Origin: Bradyrhizobium sp. cir1
GTDB taxonomy: Bacteria > Pseudomonadota > Alphaproteobacteria > Rhizobiales > Xanthobacteraceae
Assembly (NCBI RefSeq): GCF_014198245.1
Contig: NZ_JACIHE010000001.1
Location: 124,001-188,000 of the forward strand
Reading direction: 5' to 3'
Length of the DNA: 64,000 nucleotides
Below are positions 1-7,487 of the stretch, piece by piece (positions within the stretch are counted from its first letter, which is position 1; each line of letters opens with the position of its first letter). The position numbers and the translations under genes are program-made. Below the pieces are notes generated by a model. The model searched no databases. It worked only from the letters and a program-made list of their open reading frames with translations, and was not told where the DNA came from.

Positions 1-197
1 ATCGTCGCCGCATCGGCCGCGCGCACGGCATAGCCGTCCATCGCCGACATCGCCTCCGGCGGCTGCGTCCGCCGCGCCGCGACGTCGCGGGCGAGCACGC
101 GGTGGAAAGCTGCGTTGAGGGAGACCGTCTCCTCAGGCAGCGGCTCCGCGCCGGCAAGCACAGCGGCAAGCGCGTCAGAAACCGGCATCAAGGCCAC
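1..197 (-). CDS. moeA: Molybdopterin molybdenumtransferase MoeA, N-terminal fragment
   Basis: Only the first 65 or so codons are inside the window; the gene runs off the left edge. The reverse strand gives a MoeA-like N-terminus with a stretch ending MSAMDGYAVRAAD, typical of the family that inserts molybdate into molybdopterin-AMP to finish the molybdenum cofactor. The start is placed at GTG 197 because an AGGAG lies 9 nt upstream (207-211). An in-frame ATG at 188 is the alternative. The moaC gene of the same pathway lies about 16 kb away on the same strand, although in many related genomes, as I recall, the two adjoin. The fragment is short, so the function rests on the N-terminal signature alone. 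Confidence 0.8.
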   Translation of the reverse strand, partial: MALMPVSDALAAVLAGAEPLPEETVSLNAAFHRVLARDVAARRTQPPEAMSAMDGYAVRAADAAT

Positions 198-331
198 GGG
201 TGAAAACTCCTGCTGAGCACGTTCGGCAAATCGGCGGCGAGAGTTCTAGCCGAGTGCAGGCGCAGAGGCAAAACAGTGTGGATGCAGGATGATTCAGCCT
301 GCGCCGTCAGCTCCGTCATGAAAGATAGACG

Positions 332-424
332 TCAAATCCTCCGCGGCATGATCCGGAAGGCGAGACAGACCGGTACGAGGACGGCCATGGCAAGCACGAG
401 AAGAACGAGCGCCACGGCCAGCAT
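332..424 (-). CDS. Very small predicted membrane peptide (30 aa)
   Basis: This is a 30-codon reading frame that starts 3 nt after the stop of the upstream 93-aa gene. An AGGAG sits 7 nt before its ATG, which makes translation plausible. Residues 2-23 are almost entirely Leu, Val and Ala, forming a single transmembrane helix, and the C-terminus is basic (RIMPRRI). I do not recognise a family. The tight coupling to the preceding gene suggests the two are co-expressed. It could be a genuine small membrane protein or a chance frame; the ribosome-binding site and the hydrophobic bias favour the former. Confidence 0.45.
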   Translation of the reverse strand: MLAVALVLLVLAMAVLVPVCLAFRIMPRRI

Positions 425-427
425 GGG

Positions 428-709
428 TCAACTCCTGGCCGGGTCGTCCGGACTGACGTCCGGCGCTTTGGGGCCCTGGTCCTTGTCGGGCAGCGGGTCG
501 GCCTGAGATTTCAGGTCGGCGGCCTTGCTGATCAGCTTGGCGGATAGGTCGGAATCCGAGGTGGTTCTGGCGAACTCGAGCAGGAGAGAGGCTTGCTTGG
601 TGAGGTAGGATTTGCCCAGCACGTCGATCCGTCCAGTGTAGAAGTCCCCAACGGACTCAAGAGTCCGGAAGGACGGATTCCGTTCCCGGAACTCTGTACA
701 AAAATGCAC
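428..709 (-). CDS. Hypothetical protein (93 aa)
   Basis: I do not recognise a family. The protein is soluble, with no signal peptide or membrane segment. It has a helical middle (roughly residues 35-70) and a proline- and aspartate-rich tail. The start is a GTG at 709, with GGAGG about 14 nt upstream, which is a rather long spacing. It is followed immediately by the 30-aa membrane peptide on the same strand, so the two probably share a transcript. A general stress or envelope role is possible but nothing in the sequence shows it. Confidence 0.5.
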   Translation of the reverse strand: MHFCTEFRERNPSFRTLESVGDFYTGRIDVLGKSYLTKQASLLLEFARTTSDSDLSAKLISKAADLKSQADPLPDKDQGPKAPDVSPDDPARS

Positions 710-778
710 AAAGTGCTTTGGTTCCTCCTTTTTTGGCAGACGAGTTCCCGGAACCGCTCCTGCCGGGAGATGGATCCG

Positions 779-1411
779 TCAAATCCCGAGCTTTTTCAGC
801 GCATCGCCGACGTCACGGGGCGAGGTCACATGCACCGCGGTCAATCCGCGCGCCCGTGCCCCTTCGATGTTCTCTGCGAGATCGTCGAAGAACACGATGC
901 GGCTCGCCGGCACGCCCATGGCCGCCACGACATGGTCGAAGGCCTCCGCGTCCGGTTTGCGCAGGCCGATGCGGGACGACAGATAGAGCTCGCGGAAATG
1001 GCCGAGCAAGCCGGCATATTCCTTCGAGAAATGGTCGACATGCGGCCGGTTGGTGTTGGAGAAGGCGTAGAGCGGCATCTGCTTGGCCGCACGCGGCAAC
1101 AGGTCGGCGATGTCAGGCATCTCGCCGGCGAAGATTGCGTTCCAGCCTTCCAGGAACTGCGCGTCGGAAATGGCGATCCCGAGTGAGTTGCGCAGCGAGG
1201 CGAAATAATCCTCGTCGCTGATCTTGCCGACCTCGTGCAGCCGGTAGGCTTCGCTGTCGCGCACATAGCGCGCGACGATGGCTTCGGGCTTGCAGCCGGC
1301 ATGTCCCGCCCAGCAGGCGATCGCCCTGGAGAAATCGATGTCGAGCACCACGCGCCCGAGATCGAACAGAAGCGCATCTGCGCTGCCGGGAGAGAGCGGG
1401 GTCACCTGCAT
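779..1411 (-). CDS. HAD-superfamily phosphatase, YihX-like
   Basis: This is a 210-aa haloacid dehalogenase-type hydrolase. HAD motif I is at residues 16-24 (FDLGRVVLD), motif II is the SNTNR segment near residue 119, the conserved lysine is in the LRKPDAEAF segment, and motif IV is FFDDLAENI. The arrangement, and the SNTN and FFDD forms in particular, resemble E. coli YihX, a glucose-1-phosphate phosphatase; the substrate here is not determined by sequence. It starts 8 nt after the FMN-dependent dehydrogenase gene and is very likely in one operon with it. A GTG at 1405 has a better-spaced AAAGG than the ATG at 1411, so the true start may be two codons later. Confidence 0.85.
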   Translation of the reverse strand: MQVTPLSPGSADALLFDLGRVVLDIDFSRAIACWAGHAGCKPEAIVARYVRDSEAYRLHEVGKISDEDYFASLRNSLGIAISDAQFLEGWNAIFAGEMPDIADLLPRAAKQMPLYAFSNTNRPHVDHFSKEYAGLLGHFRELYLSSRIGLRKPDAEAFDHVVAAMGVPASRIVFFDDLAENIEGARARGLTAVHVTSPRDVGDALKKLGI

Positions 1412-1419
1412 CCTTTCAC

Positions 1420-2553
1420 TCAGTATCGATAGGGATCGTGGTCGAACAGCGGGAACGCGCTAAACACGCTCGGCGCGTTGGTCGCGATGGCCGGGTGCAG
1501 GCAGGACTTGCCGACCTCGGCGAACGAGGTGGCGCCCAGAAGGCCGAGACAGCGCAGCACCTCGTCTTCCAGCAGCTCCAGCATCCGCGTCACGCCGGCT
1601 TCGCCGGCCGCCGCCAGGGCCCAGCATTGCAGCCGGCCGATGCCGATGAGGTCGGCGCCGGCCGCAATCGCCTTGACGATGTCGGTGCCGCGGCAGAAGC
1701 CGCCATCGACCATGATCTTGGCGCGGCCTTTCACGGCGTCGACGATTTCAGGCAGCACATGCATGGCACCGCGCCCGTGATCGAGCTGGCGGCCGCCATG
1801 GTTGGAGACATAGATCCACTCGACGCCGTGATCGAGCGCGATCAACGCGTCCTCGGCGGTGGCGATGCCCTTCAGGATCAGAGGGATCTTGAACTTATCC
1901 TTGATCATCTTCACGGTCCGCCACTCCAGTCCCTTCTGGTAGTCGCCGCCGGTGGCGCGCAGGCGGCTCTCGCGAACATAGCGCTTGGCGATGTCACGTT
2001 CGCGACGGCTGTAATGGGCGGTGTCCACGGTCAGGCAGAAGGCGGCGTAGGCGTTCTTCTCGGCCCGGCTGACGACATCGGTGACGTAGGCGTCGTCGCC
2101 ACGCACATAGAGCTGATAGAGACGCAACGCATCGGGGGCGGCCTCGGCGGTCTTCTCCAGGCCGGGCTCGGACACCGAGCTCAGCATGTGCGCCGCACCG
2201 AAGGTGCCGGCAGCACGCGCGACGCTCGCGGCGCCATCTGGATCGAAGATCTCGAGCGCGCCGACCGGGGCCAGCAACACCGGCAGGCGCATCTTGCGGC
2301 CGAACTGCTCGACGCTTCCGTCGACCTTGCGCACGTCGCGCAGCACGCGCGGGCGGAATGCGATCTCGTCCAGCGCCATGCGGTTGCGGCGCATCGTGGT
2401 TTCCGTCTCCGCGGCGCCGACGATGTAGTCCCAGGCGTTCTGGTTGAGGTTGGCGCGCGCCTTCCGGATGAATTCGTGCAGATTCTGGAACGGCTCGTTG
2501 CTGGCGCCGAGTTCGACGTTCCGTTCCGGCCGGATGCGGGGCGCTTCGTTCAT
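1420..2553 (-). CDS. FMN-dependent alpha-hydroxy-acid dehydrogenase
   Basis: This 377-aa TIM-barrel flavoenzyme belongs to the lactate/glycolate/mandelate dehydrogenase family and oxidises a 2-hydroxy acid to a 2-oxo acid. Recognisable family segments in order are NAWDYIVGAAE near the N-terminus, LAPVG, LTVDTAH, LILKGI, the active-site SNHGGRQLDHG with the catalytic histidine and arginine, and the FMN-phosphate loop DGGFCRGTDIVKAIAAGA. The length matches the family. GGAGGG 6 nt upstream supports the ATG. There is no membrane-anchoring insert that would mark it as classical LldD, so the exact substrate is open. It is followed at once by the HAD phosphatase gene. Confidence 0.88.
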   Translation of the reverse strand: MNEAPRIRPERNVELGASNEPFQNLHEFIRKARANLNQNAWDYIVGAAETETTMRRNRMALDEIAFRPRVLRDVRKVDGSVEQFGRKMRLPVLLAPVGALEIFDPDGAASVARAAGTFGAAHMLSSVSEPGLEKTAEAAPDALRLYQLYVRGDDAYVTDVVSRAEKNAYAAFCLTVDTAHYSRRERDIAKRYVRESRLRATGGDYQKGLEWRTVKMIKDKFKIPLILKGIATAEDALIALDHGVEWIYVSNHGGRQLDHGRGAMHVLPEIVDAVKGRAKIMVDGGFCRGTDIVKAIAAGADLIGIGRLQCWALAAAGEAGVTRMLELLEDEVLRCLGLLGATSFAEVGKSCLHPAIATNAPSVFSAFPLFDHDPYRY

Positions 2554-2846
2554 TGTTACCCTCCCGAGAATTTGAAGCCTTGTGTCATCGCCTAACCCGT
2601 CCGGCTCTCCAAAACCATCCTAAAATCGCATAGCTGCGAGGCGCGGGCCGGCCGGCCGATTCCCGTCTTTCGCGCGAGACGGTTTCGGAACGTTGCCAAA
2701 AGTTTAGACCCGAACGAAGGGCTTTTTGCAGGTGCCCGCCGCCGTGGCAGGGCGGCCTTGAAGAAACCTGAATGGTGTTGTGAGAAGCGGGCTGGATCGC
2801 CATTTGCATGGCACCCCAAGCCCCGAGCAAAAAGGCAAGCCTATCC

Positions 2847-4184
2847 ATGCGGAAAACCCTGCTGTTCCCCCTTGGCGCGCTCACCGGAGCGTGTCTGACC
2901 CTTCTGGTATCCGTTCCGCAGGGCGGGCTATGGGCGGCGAGGGCGGCGGCGGGCGCGGACGATGCCTATTCCAGGCTCAACCTGTTCGGCGAAGTGTTCG
3001 AGCGGGTGAAGGGGAACTACGTCGAGAAGCCTGATAATGCCAAGCTGATCGAAGGTGCGATCACCGGCATGGTGACCTCGCTCGATCCGCATTCGCGCTA
3101 CATGAACGACAAGGCCTGGACCGAGATGCAGGAGACCACCTCCGGCGAGTTCGGCGGGCTCGGCATCGAGGTCACGATGGAGGAGGGCCTCGTCAAGGTC
3201 GTCTCGCCGATCGACGACACGCCGGCCTCGAAGGCCGGAATCATGTCCGGCGACCTCATCAGCAAGATCGACGGCGAGGCCGTGCAGGGCATGACGCTGG
3301 AGCAGGCGGTCAACAAGATGAAGGGCCCGGTCGACACCAAGACCAAGCTCACCATCGTGCGCAAGGGCGCGGACGCCCCGCTCGACGTCGCGATCACGCG
3401 TGAGATCATCCATGTGCGCCCGGTGCGCTTCCACGTCGAGAACGGCGACATCGGCTATATCCGCGTCACCTCGTTCAACGAGCAGACCACCGACGGCCTG
3501 AAGAAGGCGATCGCTGCGATCTCCAAGCAGGTGCCGCAGGAGAAGCTCGTCGGCTACGTGATGGACCTGCGCAATAATCCGGGCGGATTGCTCGACCAGG
3601 CCGTGTCGGTGTCGAGCGCCTTCCTGCAGCGCGGCGAGGTCGTCTCGACCCGCGGCCGCAATCCGGAAGAAACCCAGCGCTTCACCGCGCATGGCGGCGA
3701 TCTCACCAAGGGCAAGCCGCTGGTGATTCTGGTCAATGGTGGCTCGGCTTCGGCCTCGGAGATCGTGGCCGGTGCGCTGCATGACCACAAGCGCGCCACG
3801 ATCATCGGCACGCGCTCGTTCGGCAAGGGCTCGGTGCAGACCATCATCCCGCTCGGCTCCGGCAACGGCGCACTGGCGCTGACCACGGCGCGCTACTACA
3901 CGCCGTCGGGCCGCTCGATCCAGGCCCAGGGCATCGCACCCGACATCGAGATCCTCCAGGACGTGCCGCCCGAGCTGAAGGGCCGGATGGACACCATGGC
4001 GGAGTCGCAGATGCGCGGCCATCTGCAAGCCGCCGACGGCACCGAGCAGACCGGATCGCAATCCTACGTCCCGCCGGAAGAGAAGGACGACAAGGCCCTG
4101 CACGCGGCCTATGACTTCCTGCACGGCGTCACCGCCAATGCGGTCGCCGCCAAGCCGGCGCCGAAGGCGGCGGTGCCGAACTAG
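2847..4184 (+). CDS. ctpA: S41-family carboxyl-terminal processing protease CtpA
   Basis: This is a 445-aa periplasmic tail-specific protease. It has a signal peptide (residues 1 to about 30, MRKTLLFPLG then a hydrophobic stretch), a PDZ domain around residues 95-170 with the GGLGIEV carboxylate loop, and the S41 catalytic domain with the serine-containing SASASEIVAG loop and the lysine in SFGKGSVQ. The last 60 residues are low-complexity and alanine/lysine-rich. In-frame starts exist further upstream at 2808, but the ATG at 2847 puts the signal peptide at the N-terminus and is preferred. It stands alone here, without the envC-like neighbours often found beside the main ctpA in this group, so it may be a paralogue. 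Confidence 0.9.
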   Translation: MRKTLLFPLGALTGACLTLLVSVPQGGLWAARAAAGADDAYSRLNLFGEVFERVKGNYVEKPDNAKLIEGAITGMVTSLDPHSRYMNDKAWTEMQETTSGEFGGLGIEVTMEEGLVKVVSPIDDTPASKAGIMSGDLISKIDGEAVQGMTLEQAVNKMKGPVDTKTKLTIVRKGADAPLDVAITREIIHVRPVRFHVENGDIGYIRVTSFNEQTTDGLKKAIAAISKQVPQEKLVGYVMDLRNNPGGLLDQAVSVSSAFLQRGEVVSTRGRNPEETQRFTAHGGDLTKGKPLVILVNGGSASASEIVAGALHDHKRATIIGTRSFGKGSVQTIIPLGSGNGALALTTARYYTPSGRSIQAQGIAPDIEILQDVPPELKGRMDTMAESQMRGHLQAADGTEQTGSQSYVPPEEKDDKALHAAYDFLHGVTANAVAAKPAPKAAVPN

Positions 4185-4202
4185 AATTGTGACTCTCAGA
4201 GA

Positions 4203-4244
4203 TCGCCCGGGAGCGGATCGCCGCTCCCGGGCGAATTCGTTTTG
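4203..4244. terminator. Rho-independent terminator shared by convergent genes
   Basis: A perfect 14-bp GC-rich inverted repeat (4203-4216 and 4221-4234) encloses an ATCG tetraloop and is followed by a T run at 4240-4243. It lies between the stop of ctpA and the stop of the oppositely oriented SDR gene and could terminate both. Confidence 0.85.
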
Positions 4245-4247
4245 AGC

Positions 4248-5003
4248 TCAGTTCGGGTTCATGGCCGCAAAGGTCGCCTCGTAGCGGCCGTCGCGTTCGG
4301 CCCAGCGGCGGGCGCGGTCGCGCTCGACCAGCACTTCATCGCGGGGATGGACCCGCAACTCCAGTAATTGCATGACCTCCGCGATGTAGGCGGCGAGCGG
4401 CATGGCGCGCGCATCGCTTGCCTGCGCGGCGCCGGTGAGCTCGGTCTGCACATAGGGCGGCGTAAGCTCCAGCACCTCGATTGGGATCCTGCGGAGCTGA
4501 TGCCGCAGCGACTGCAGCCAGGAATGCAGGAACGCCTTGCTGGCGCAGTAGGTCGGGAAGTCGGCGCGGGGCACGAAGGCAAGGTTCGAGCTGGTTGCGA
4601 TGATCGTCGCGTTCGGCTGCTTCTTCAGAGCCGGCAGGAACGCCGCCGTGACGCGCAGCACGCCGAGAATGTTGGTCTCGACGATCGCCTCCGCGTCGGA
4701 GGCATCCCAGCCGGCCGCACTCATGTCCTCGGCTCGCGAGATGCCGGCGTTCGCGATCAGCACATTGAGCTCGGGAAATCGTGCGCGCATTTCGGCCGAC
4801 AGGCGCGGCAGGCTCGCGGGATCGTCGAGGTCGAGCGACATGCCGATCAGGCCGGGGCGCCCAGCCGTGATCTGATCGAGCAGAGCTTGCCGTCGCCCGG
4901 TGACGATGACGCGGTTGCCGCGGTCGTGGAAGGCTTCAGCGAGCGCGCGGCCGATGCCGCTGGTGCCGCCGGTGACGAGGATCGTGTTGCCAGTCATCTT
5001 CAT
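4248..5003 (-). CDS. Short-chain dehydrogenase/reductase, DltE-like
   Basis: This 251-aa NAD(P)-binding Rossmann protein has the classical SDR motifs: TGGTSGIG for the cofactor, NAG (IANAGISRAED) in the central strand, a serine in the ATSSN segment, and YCASK for the catalytic Tyr and Lys. The substrate cannot be read from sequence. The ATG at 5003 puts the Rossmann fold right at the N-terminus, as expected; longer in-frame starts would add about 120 residues of unrelated, unlikely sequence. An AAGG lies about 10 nt upstream. The gene is monocistronic and convergent with ctpA. Confidence 0.87.
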   Translation of the reverse strand: MKMTGNTILVTGGTSGIGRALAEAFHDRGNRVIVTGRRQALLDQITAGRPGLIGMSLDLDDPASLPRLSAEMRARFPELNVLIANAGISRAEDMSAAGWDASDAEAIVETNILGVLRVTAAFLPALKKQPNATIIATSSNLAFVPRADFPTYCASKAFLHSWLQSLRHQLRRIPIEVLELTPPYVQTELTGAAQASDARAMPLAAYIAEVMQLLELRVHPRDEVLVERDRARRWAERDGRYEATFAAMNPN

Positions 5004-5388
5004 GGTTGCTGCCTTTCGGTGGAGGTGAAGGCCACGGCAACCCTGGGAGTCCCGATGGTGCGCGATCCGGCAAGACAACGAACATCCAGGCGTGGTTGGG
5101 CAGCGCCGGAATGGGCATCTTGAACGGGGGAGCGTCCGCAAACAGGACGAGTGATGGCATGACCGTGGCGTCTCGTGAATCGAGATCTCCCTGCTGGGAT
5201 CCTCCCGACAAAGGACGCGTTGGATGACGGTAACGCCTACGGCAGCACCGTTTCGGCGGCTGCAATTCAGGAAATACGTTGGCCGGCCACGATCGTCAAG
5301 TCTGCAGCAACGGGAGTGGCTCGGCCCCGGGTTGATCTGGGAGGCGGTGATCCCGCAGCACGCAAGCCACGGGATCACGGCGCGATCG
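5004..5388. other. Intergenic stretch with no recognised gene
   Basis: These 385 bases contain open frames on both strands, but none has convincing codon use, a ribosome-binding site or a recognisable product. Upstream elements for the SDR gene are expected here, but I see no clear promoter. Confidence 0.4.
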
Positions 5389-5652
5389 TCATTGCTCCTT
5401 CTTCGAGCCCATGTGATGCGGGACTTCGGTCTTCGGTCCGCCGCCGTAATGGTGGCTGCCGCCAGATCCGCTGGTCGAGCCGCCGTCGCCCTCCTTCTTG
5501 CCCATGTGGTGCGGGACCTCGGTCTTGGGCCCGCCCGAATAATGGTGGCCGTTCTTCTCGTCGGTCGTGCCCGTCGTGCTCGTCTGCGCCACGGCGGGCA
5601 ACGCGACGAACGACATGATCGCGGCGGCGACGATCAGCTTGCGGTGACTCAT
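5389..5652 (-). CDS. Small exported protein with an internal tandem repeat
   Basis: This is an 87-aa protein with a clear signal peptide (MSHRKLIVAAAIMSFVALPA, cleavage near AVAQ). The mature part is essentially two copies of a unit reading HHYxGGPKTEVPHHMGxKK, joined by a Gly/Ser-rich linker. Each unit ends in a His-His-Met cluster, so metal binding is conceivable, but I know no characterised homologue. The ATG at 5652 follows TCCTG-type sequence on the plus strand (CAGGA on the coding strand). A TTGA-N6-TCAA box at 5748-5761 and a palindrome at 5689-5715 sit upstream, so expression may be linked to oxygen or redox state, like the divergent operon. Confidence 0.72.
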   Translation of the reverse strand: MSHRKLIVAAAIMSFVALPAVAQTSTTGTTDEKNGHHYSGGPKTEVPHHMGKKEGDGGSTSGSGGSHHYGGGPKTEVPHHMGSKKEQ

Positions 5653-5688
5653 TCTGGTTTCTCCTGTTTTGAACTTGTCGAGTTGGTG

Positions 5689-5715
5689 TCAATCAAGTCC
5701 CGGTGGCTTGATTGA
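5689..5715. promoter_or_regulatory. 9-bp inverted repeat upstream of the small exported protein
   Basis: TCAATCAAG and CTTGATTGA form a perfect inverted repeat around a 9-nt spacer, 37 nt before the start codon of the 87-aa gene. It may be an operator or a 5'-UTR hairpin; the sequence does not decide between them. Confidence 0.4.
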
Positions 5716-5747
5716 GTGCAAGCAAACCCGGAGTGTGTTCGCGCAGG

Positions 5748-5761
5748 TTGAGCAAGATCAA
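5748..5761. promoter_or_regulatory. Candidate FixK/FNR-type box (TTGA-N6-TCAA)
   Basis: The 14-mer TTGAGCAAGATCAA matches the rhizobial FixK/FNR half-sites exactly. It lies about 100 bp upstream of the minus-strand start at 5652. A second match 234 bp away faces the divergent opgC-cytochrome operon. Confidence 0.5.
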
Positions 5762-5994
5762 ATAGGAACGCGCGCGCTGGCGCGGGCCCTTGCGTAGATC
5801 GTCGAGTTGCAGCGGGCGACGAGAAGCATCGATCTTCTTACAGAAAAAAATTAATCCGCAGCGCGAAGTCGCGAGCGGCGCGCAGGGGCCTCGATCGTGC
5901 AGCGACATGGGCGCGAGATTGTCGTGGACGACAGGCGTCTCGATTCATTACGCGATTGAATCACAAAAAGATTTGGCTGGTGCCGCGATCGAGT

Positions 5995-6008
5995 TTGATG
6001 TCGGTCAA
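5995..6008. promoter_or_regulatory. Candidate FixK/FNR-type box upstream of the opgC-cytochrome operon
   Basis: TTGATGTCGGTCAA is an exact TTGA-N6-TCAA match and is further flanked by T on the left and A on the right, which extends the dyad to 16 bp. Its centre is about 102 nt before the TTG start of opgC. That spacing allows a class II position at a promoter whose transcript begins roughly 60 nt before the gene. Confidence 0.6.
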
Positions 6009-6103
6009 ATCGGGATCAATGACACAACCTAGCGTGCCGACGCGAATGAGCGGCGACGAGGTTGCGATCCGAAAGGCCGACCGCAAAAAAGGAGAACGCG
6101 CCG

Positions 6104-7324
6104 TTGACTGACGAGACTATTCACGACCCTGGTCGGCCCCTGCAGATTGCGCTTCTTTTGCGTCGGCGTCTCTGGGAGACGATCACGATCAGGTCGGTGC
6201 TGGTCAAGTCCCGGCGCGACGTGCGGCTGGATCTGTTTCGCGGCCTCGCGAACTGGCTGATCTTCCTCGGACACATTCCGGATTCGGCGCTCGCCTGGTT
6301 CACGACGCGAAACTATGGCTTCAGCGATGGCGCCGACCTGTTCGTGCTGATCTCCGGCTATACCGCGACCTTCGTGTTCGGCTCGATGATGATGGAGCGC
6401 GGCTTCGTCATCGGAGCAACTCGGCTGCTGCGGCGGGTATGGCAGCTCTATGTCGCCCACCTGCTGTTGTTCCTGGTTTATCTCACGTCCGTGCACTACG
6501 TCGCGCACAATTTCGACGAACTTCATTTGATGGATCAGTTCAACGTCGCGCCGCTGATGAACTTTCCGGTCGAGACGCTCTCGCAAGGTCTGGTCCTCAA
6601 GTTCAAGCCGCTCAATCTCGACGTTCTACCGCTCTACATCGTGTTGATGGCAGCATTTCCCATCGTGCTCTGGTTCATGCTGCGATGGCGCAATGCGGTG
6701 ATGACCGGCTCGCTTGGTCTCTATCTGGCCGCCCGACATTACGGCTTCAATCTGCCGTCCTATCCGGCTGGACTCTGGTATTTCAATCCGTTCGCGTGGC
6801 AGCTGCTCTTCGTATTTGGAGCCTGGCTGGCCTTGGGAGGGGCGGCAGCGAGCCGCTGGCTGCTGTCGTCCCGCACGCTGCTTGTCCTATGCGGTGGCTT
6901 CCTGCTCTTTGCGCTCGCGATGACGCTGGCTGAACGGATCCCGGGCCTCCGGGACTACATTCCCGGCGGGCTCGCCGCGATCTTCATTCCGAACGACAAA
7001 ACCAATCTCGGGCCGTATCGCATCATCCATCTGGCGAGCCTGGTGCTCATCGTCGTCTCGCTCATTCCAATCGACTGGCCCGGTCTGAAGTCGCCGCTGC
7101 TCCAGCCCCTGATCAGATGCGGCCAGCAGTCGCTGTCCGTGTTCTGCGTCGGCCTCTTTCTGTCCTTCGTCGCGCATTTCGTGCTCGAGTCCGGATCTGA
7201 GGGACTATGGGCCCAGTTGCTGGTCGGTGCCGCAGGCCTCTGGATCATGACGATCGTCGCCTATTACCGAACGTGGTCGAAGGACGTCGACAGGAGCCGC
7301 TCGGTCGCGGAGGCGGGCGGATGA
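6104..7324 (+). CDS. opgC: OpgC-domain membrane protein
   Basis: This is a 406-aa polytopic membrane protein of the OpgC family, which in other proteobacteria decorates osmoregulated periplasmic glucans with succinyl groups. The family signature near residues 43-58 reads DLFRGLANWLIFLGHIP, and about ten hydrophobic segments follow. The start is taken as TTG 6104, because a strong AAAAAAGGAG ends 9 nt before it; in-frame TTG 6062 lacks such a site. The stop codon overlaps the ATG of the next small gene (ATGA). It heads an unusual operon of metal-binding and electron-transfer proteins, so its role here may differ from plain osmoadaptation. Confidence 0.85.
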   Translation: MTDETIHDPGRPLQIALLLRRRLWETITIRSVLVKSRRDVRLDLFRGLANWLIFLGHIPDSALAWFTTRNYGFSDGADLFVLISGYTATFVFGSMMMERGFVIGATRLLRRVWQLYVAHLLLFLVYLTSVHYVAHNFDELHLMDQFNVAPLMNFPVETLSQGLVLKFKPLNLDVLPLYIVLMAAFPIVLWFMLRWRNAVMTGSLGLYLAARHYGFNLPSYPAGLWYFNPFAWQLLFVFGAWLALGGAAASRWLLSSRTLLVLCGGFLLFALAMTLAERIPGLRDYIPGGLAAIFIPNDKTNLGPYRIIHLASLVLIVVSLIPIDWPGLKSPLLQPLIRCGQQSLSVFCVGLFLSFVAHFVLESGSEGLWAQLLVGAAGLWIMTIVAYYRTWSKDVDRSRSVAEAGG

Positions 7325-7458
7325 TAAATTCCGAGCTGATCTTCACGGACGAGATTCAGGGCCTCGTTCTGCACGGCCTGCACTGGACCGCATCGACCAT
7401 CGAGCTGCTCGGGGTGGTGGTGATCGTCTGCGGAGTGCCAACCTCGATGATCAGATGA
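7321..7458 (+). CDS. Small single-pass membrane peptide (45 aa), possibly truncated
   Basis: The ATG overlaps the opgC stop as ATGA, so translation is probably coupled. The 45-residue product has an acidic N-terminus and one hydrophobic segment (about residues 25-39, ending VVVIVCGV). The HGLHW...IELLGVVVIVCGV portion is reminiscent of the N-terminal helix of DUF1622-type small membrane proteins, which are roughly 100 aa or more. If so, this copy is truncated right after the first helix. The family link is only by eye. Its TGA in turn overlaps an in-frame ATG (7455) of the next gene. Confidence 0.45.
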   Translation: MINSELIFTDEIQGLVLHGLHWTASTIELLGVVVIVCGVPTSMIR

Positions 7459-7487
7459 CCATCCGAATCAAACTTTGGAGAATGACC

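Noticed and set aside
1438..2595. Long plus-strand open frame opposite the FMN-dependent dehydrogenase gene
   Set aside because: It is a shadow of the high-GC minus-strand gene; its product shows no family signature, while the minus-strand product has a complete active site.
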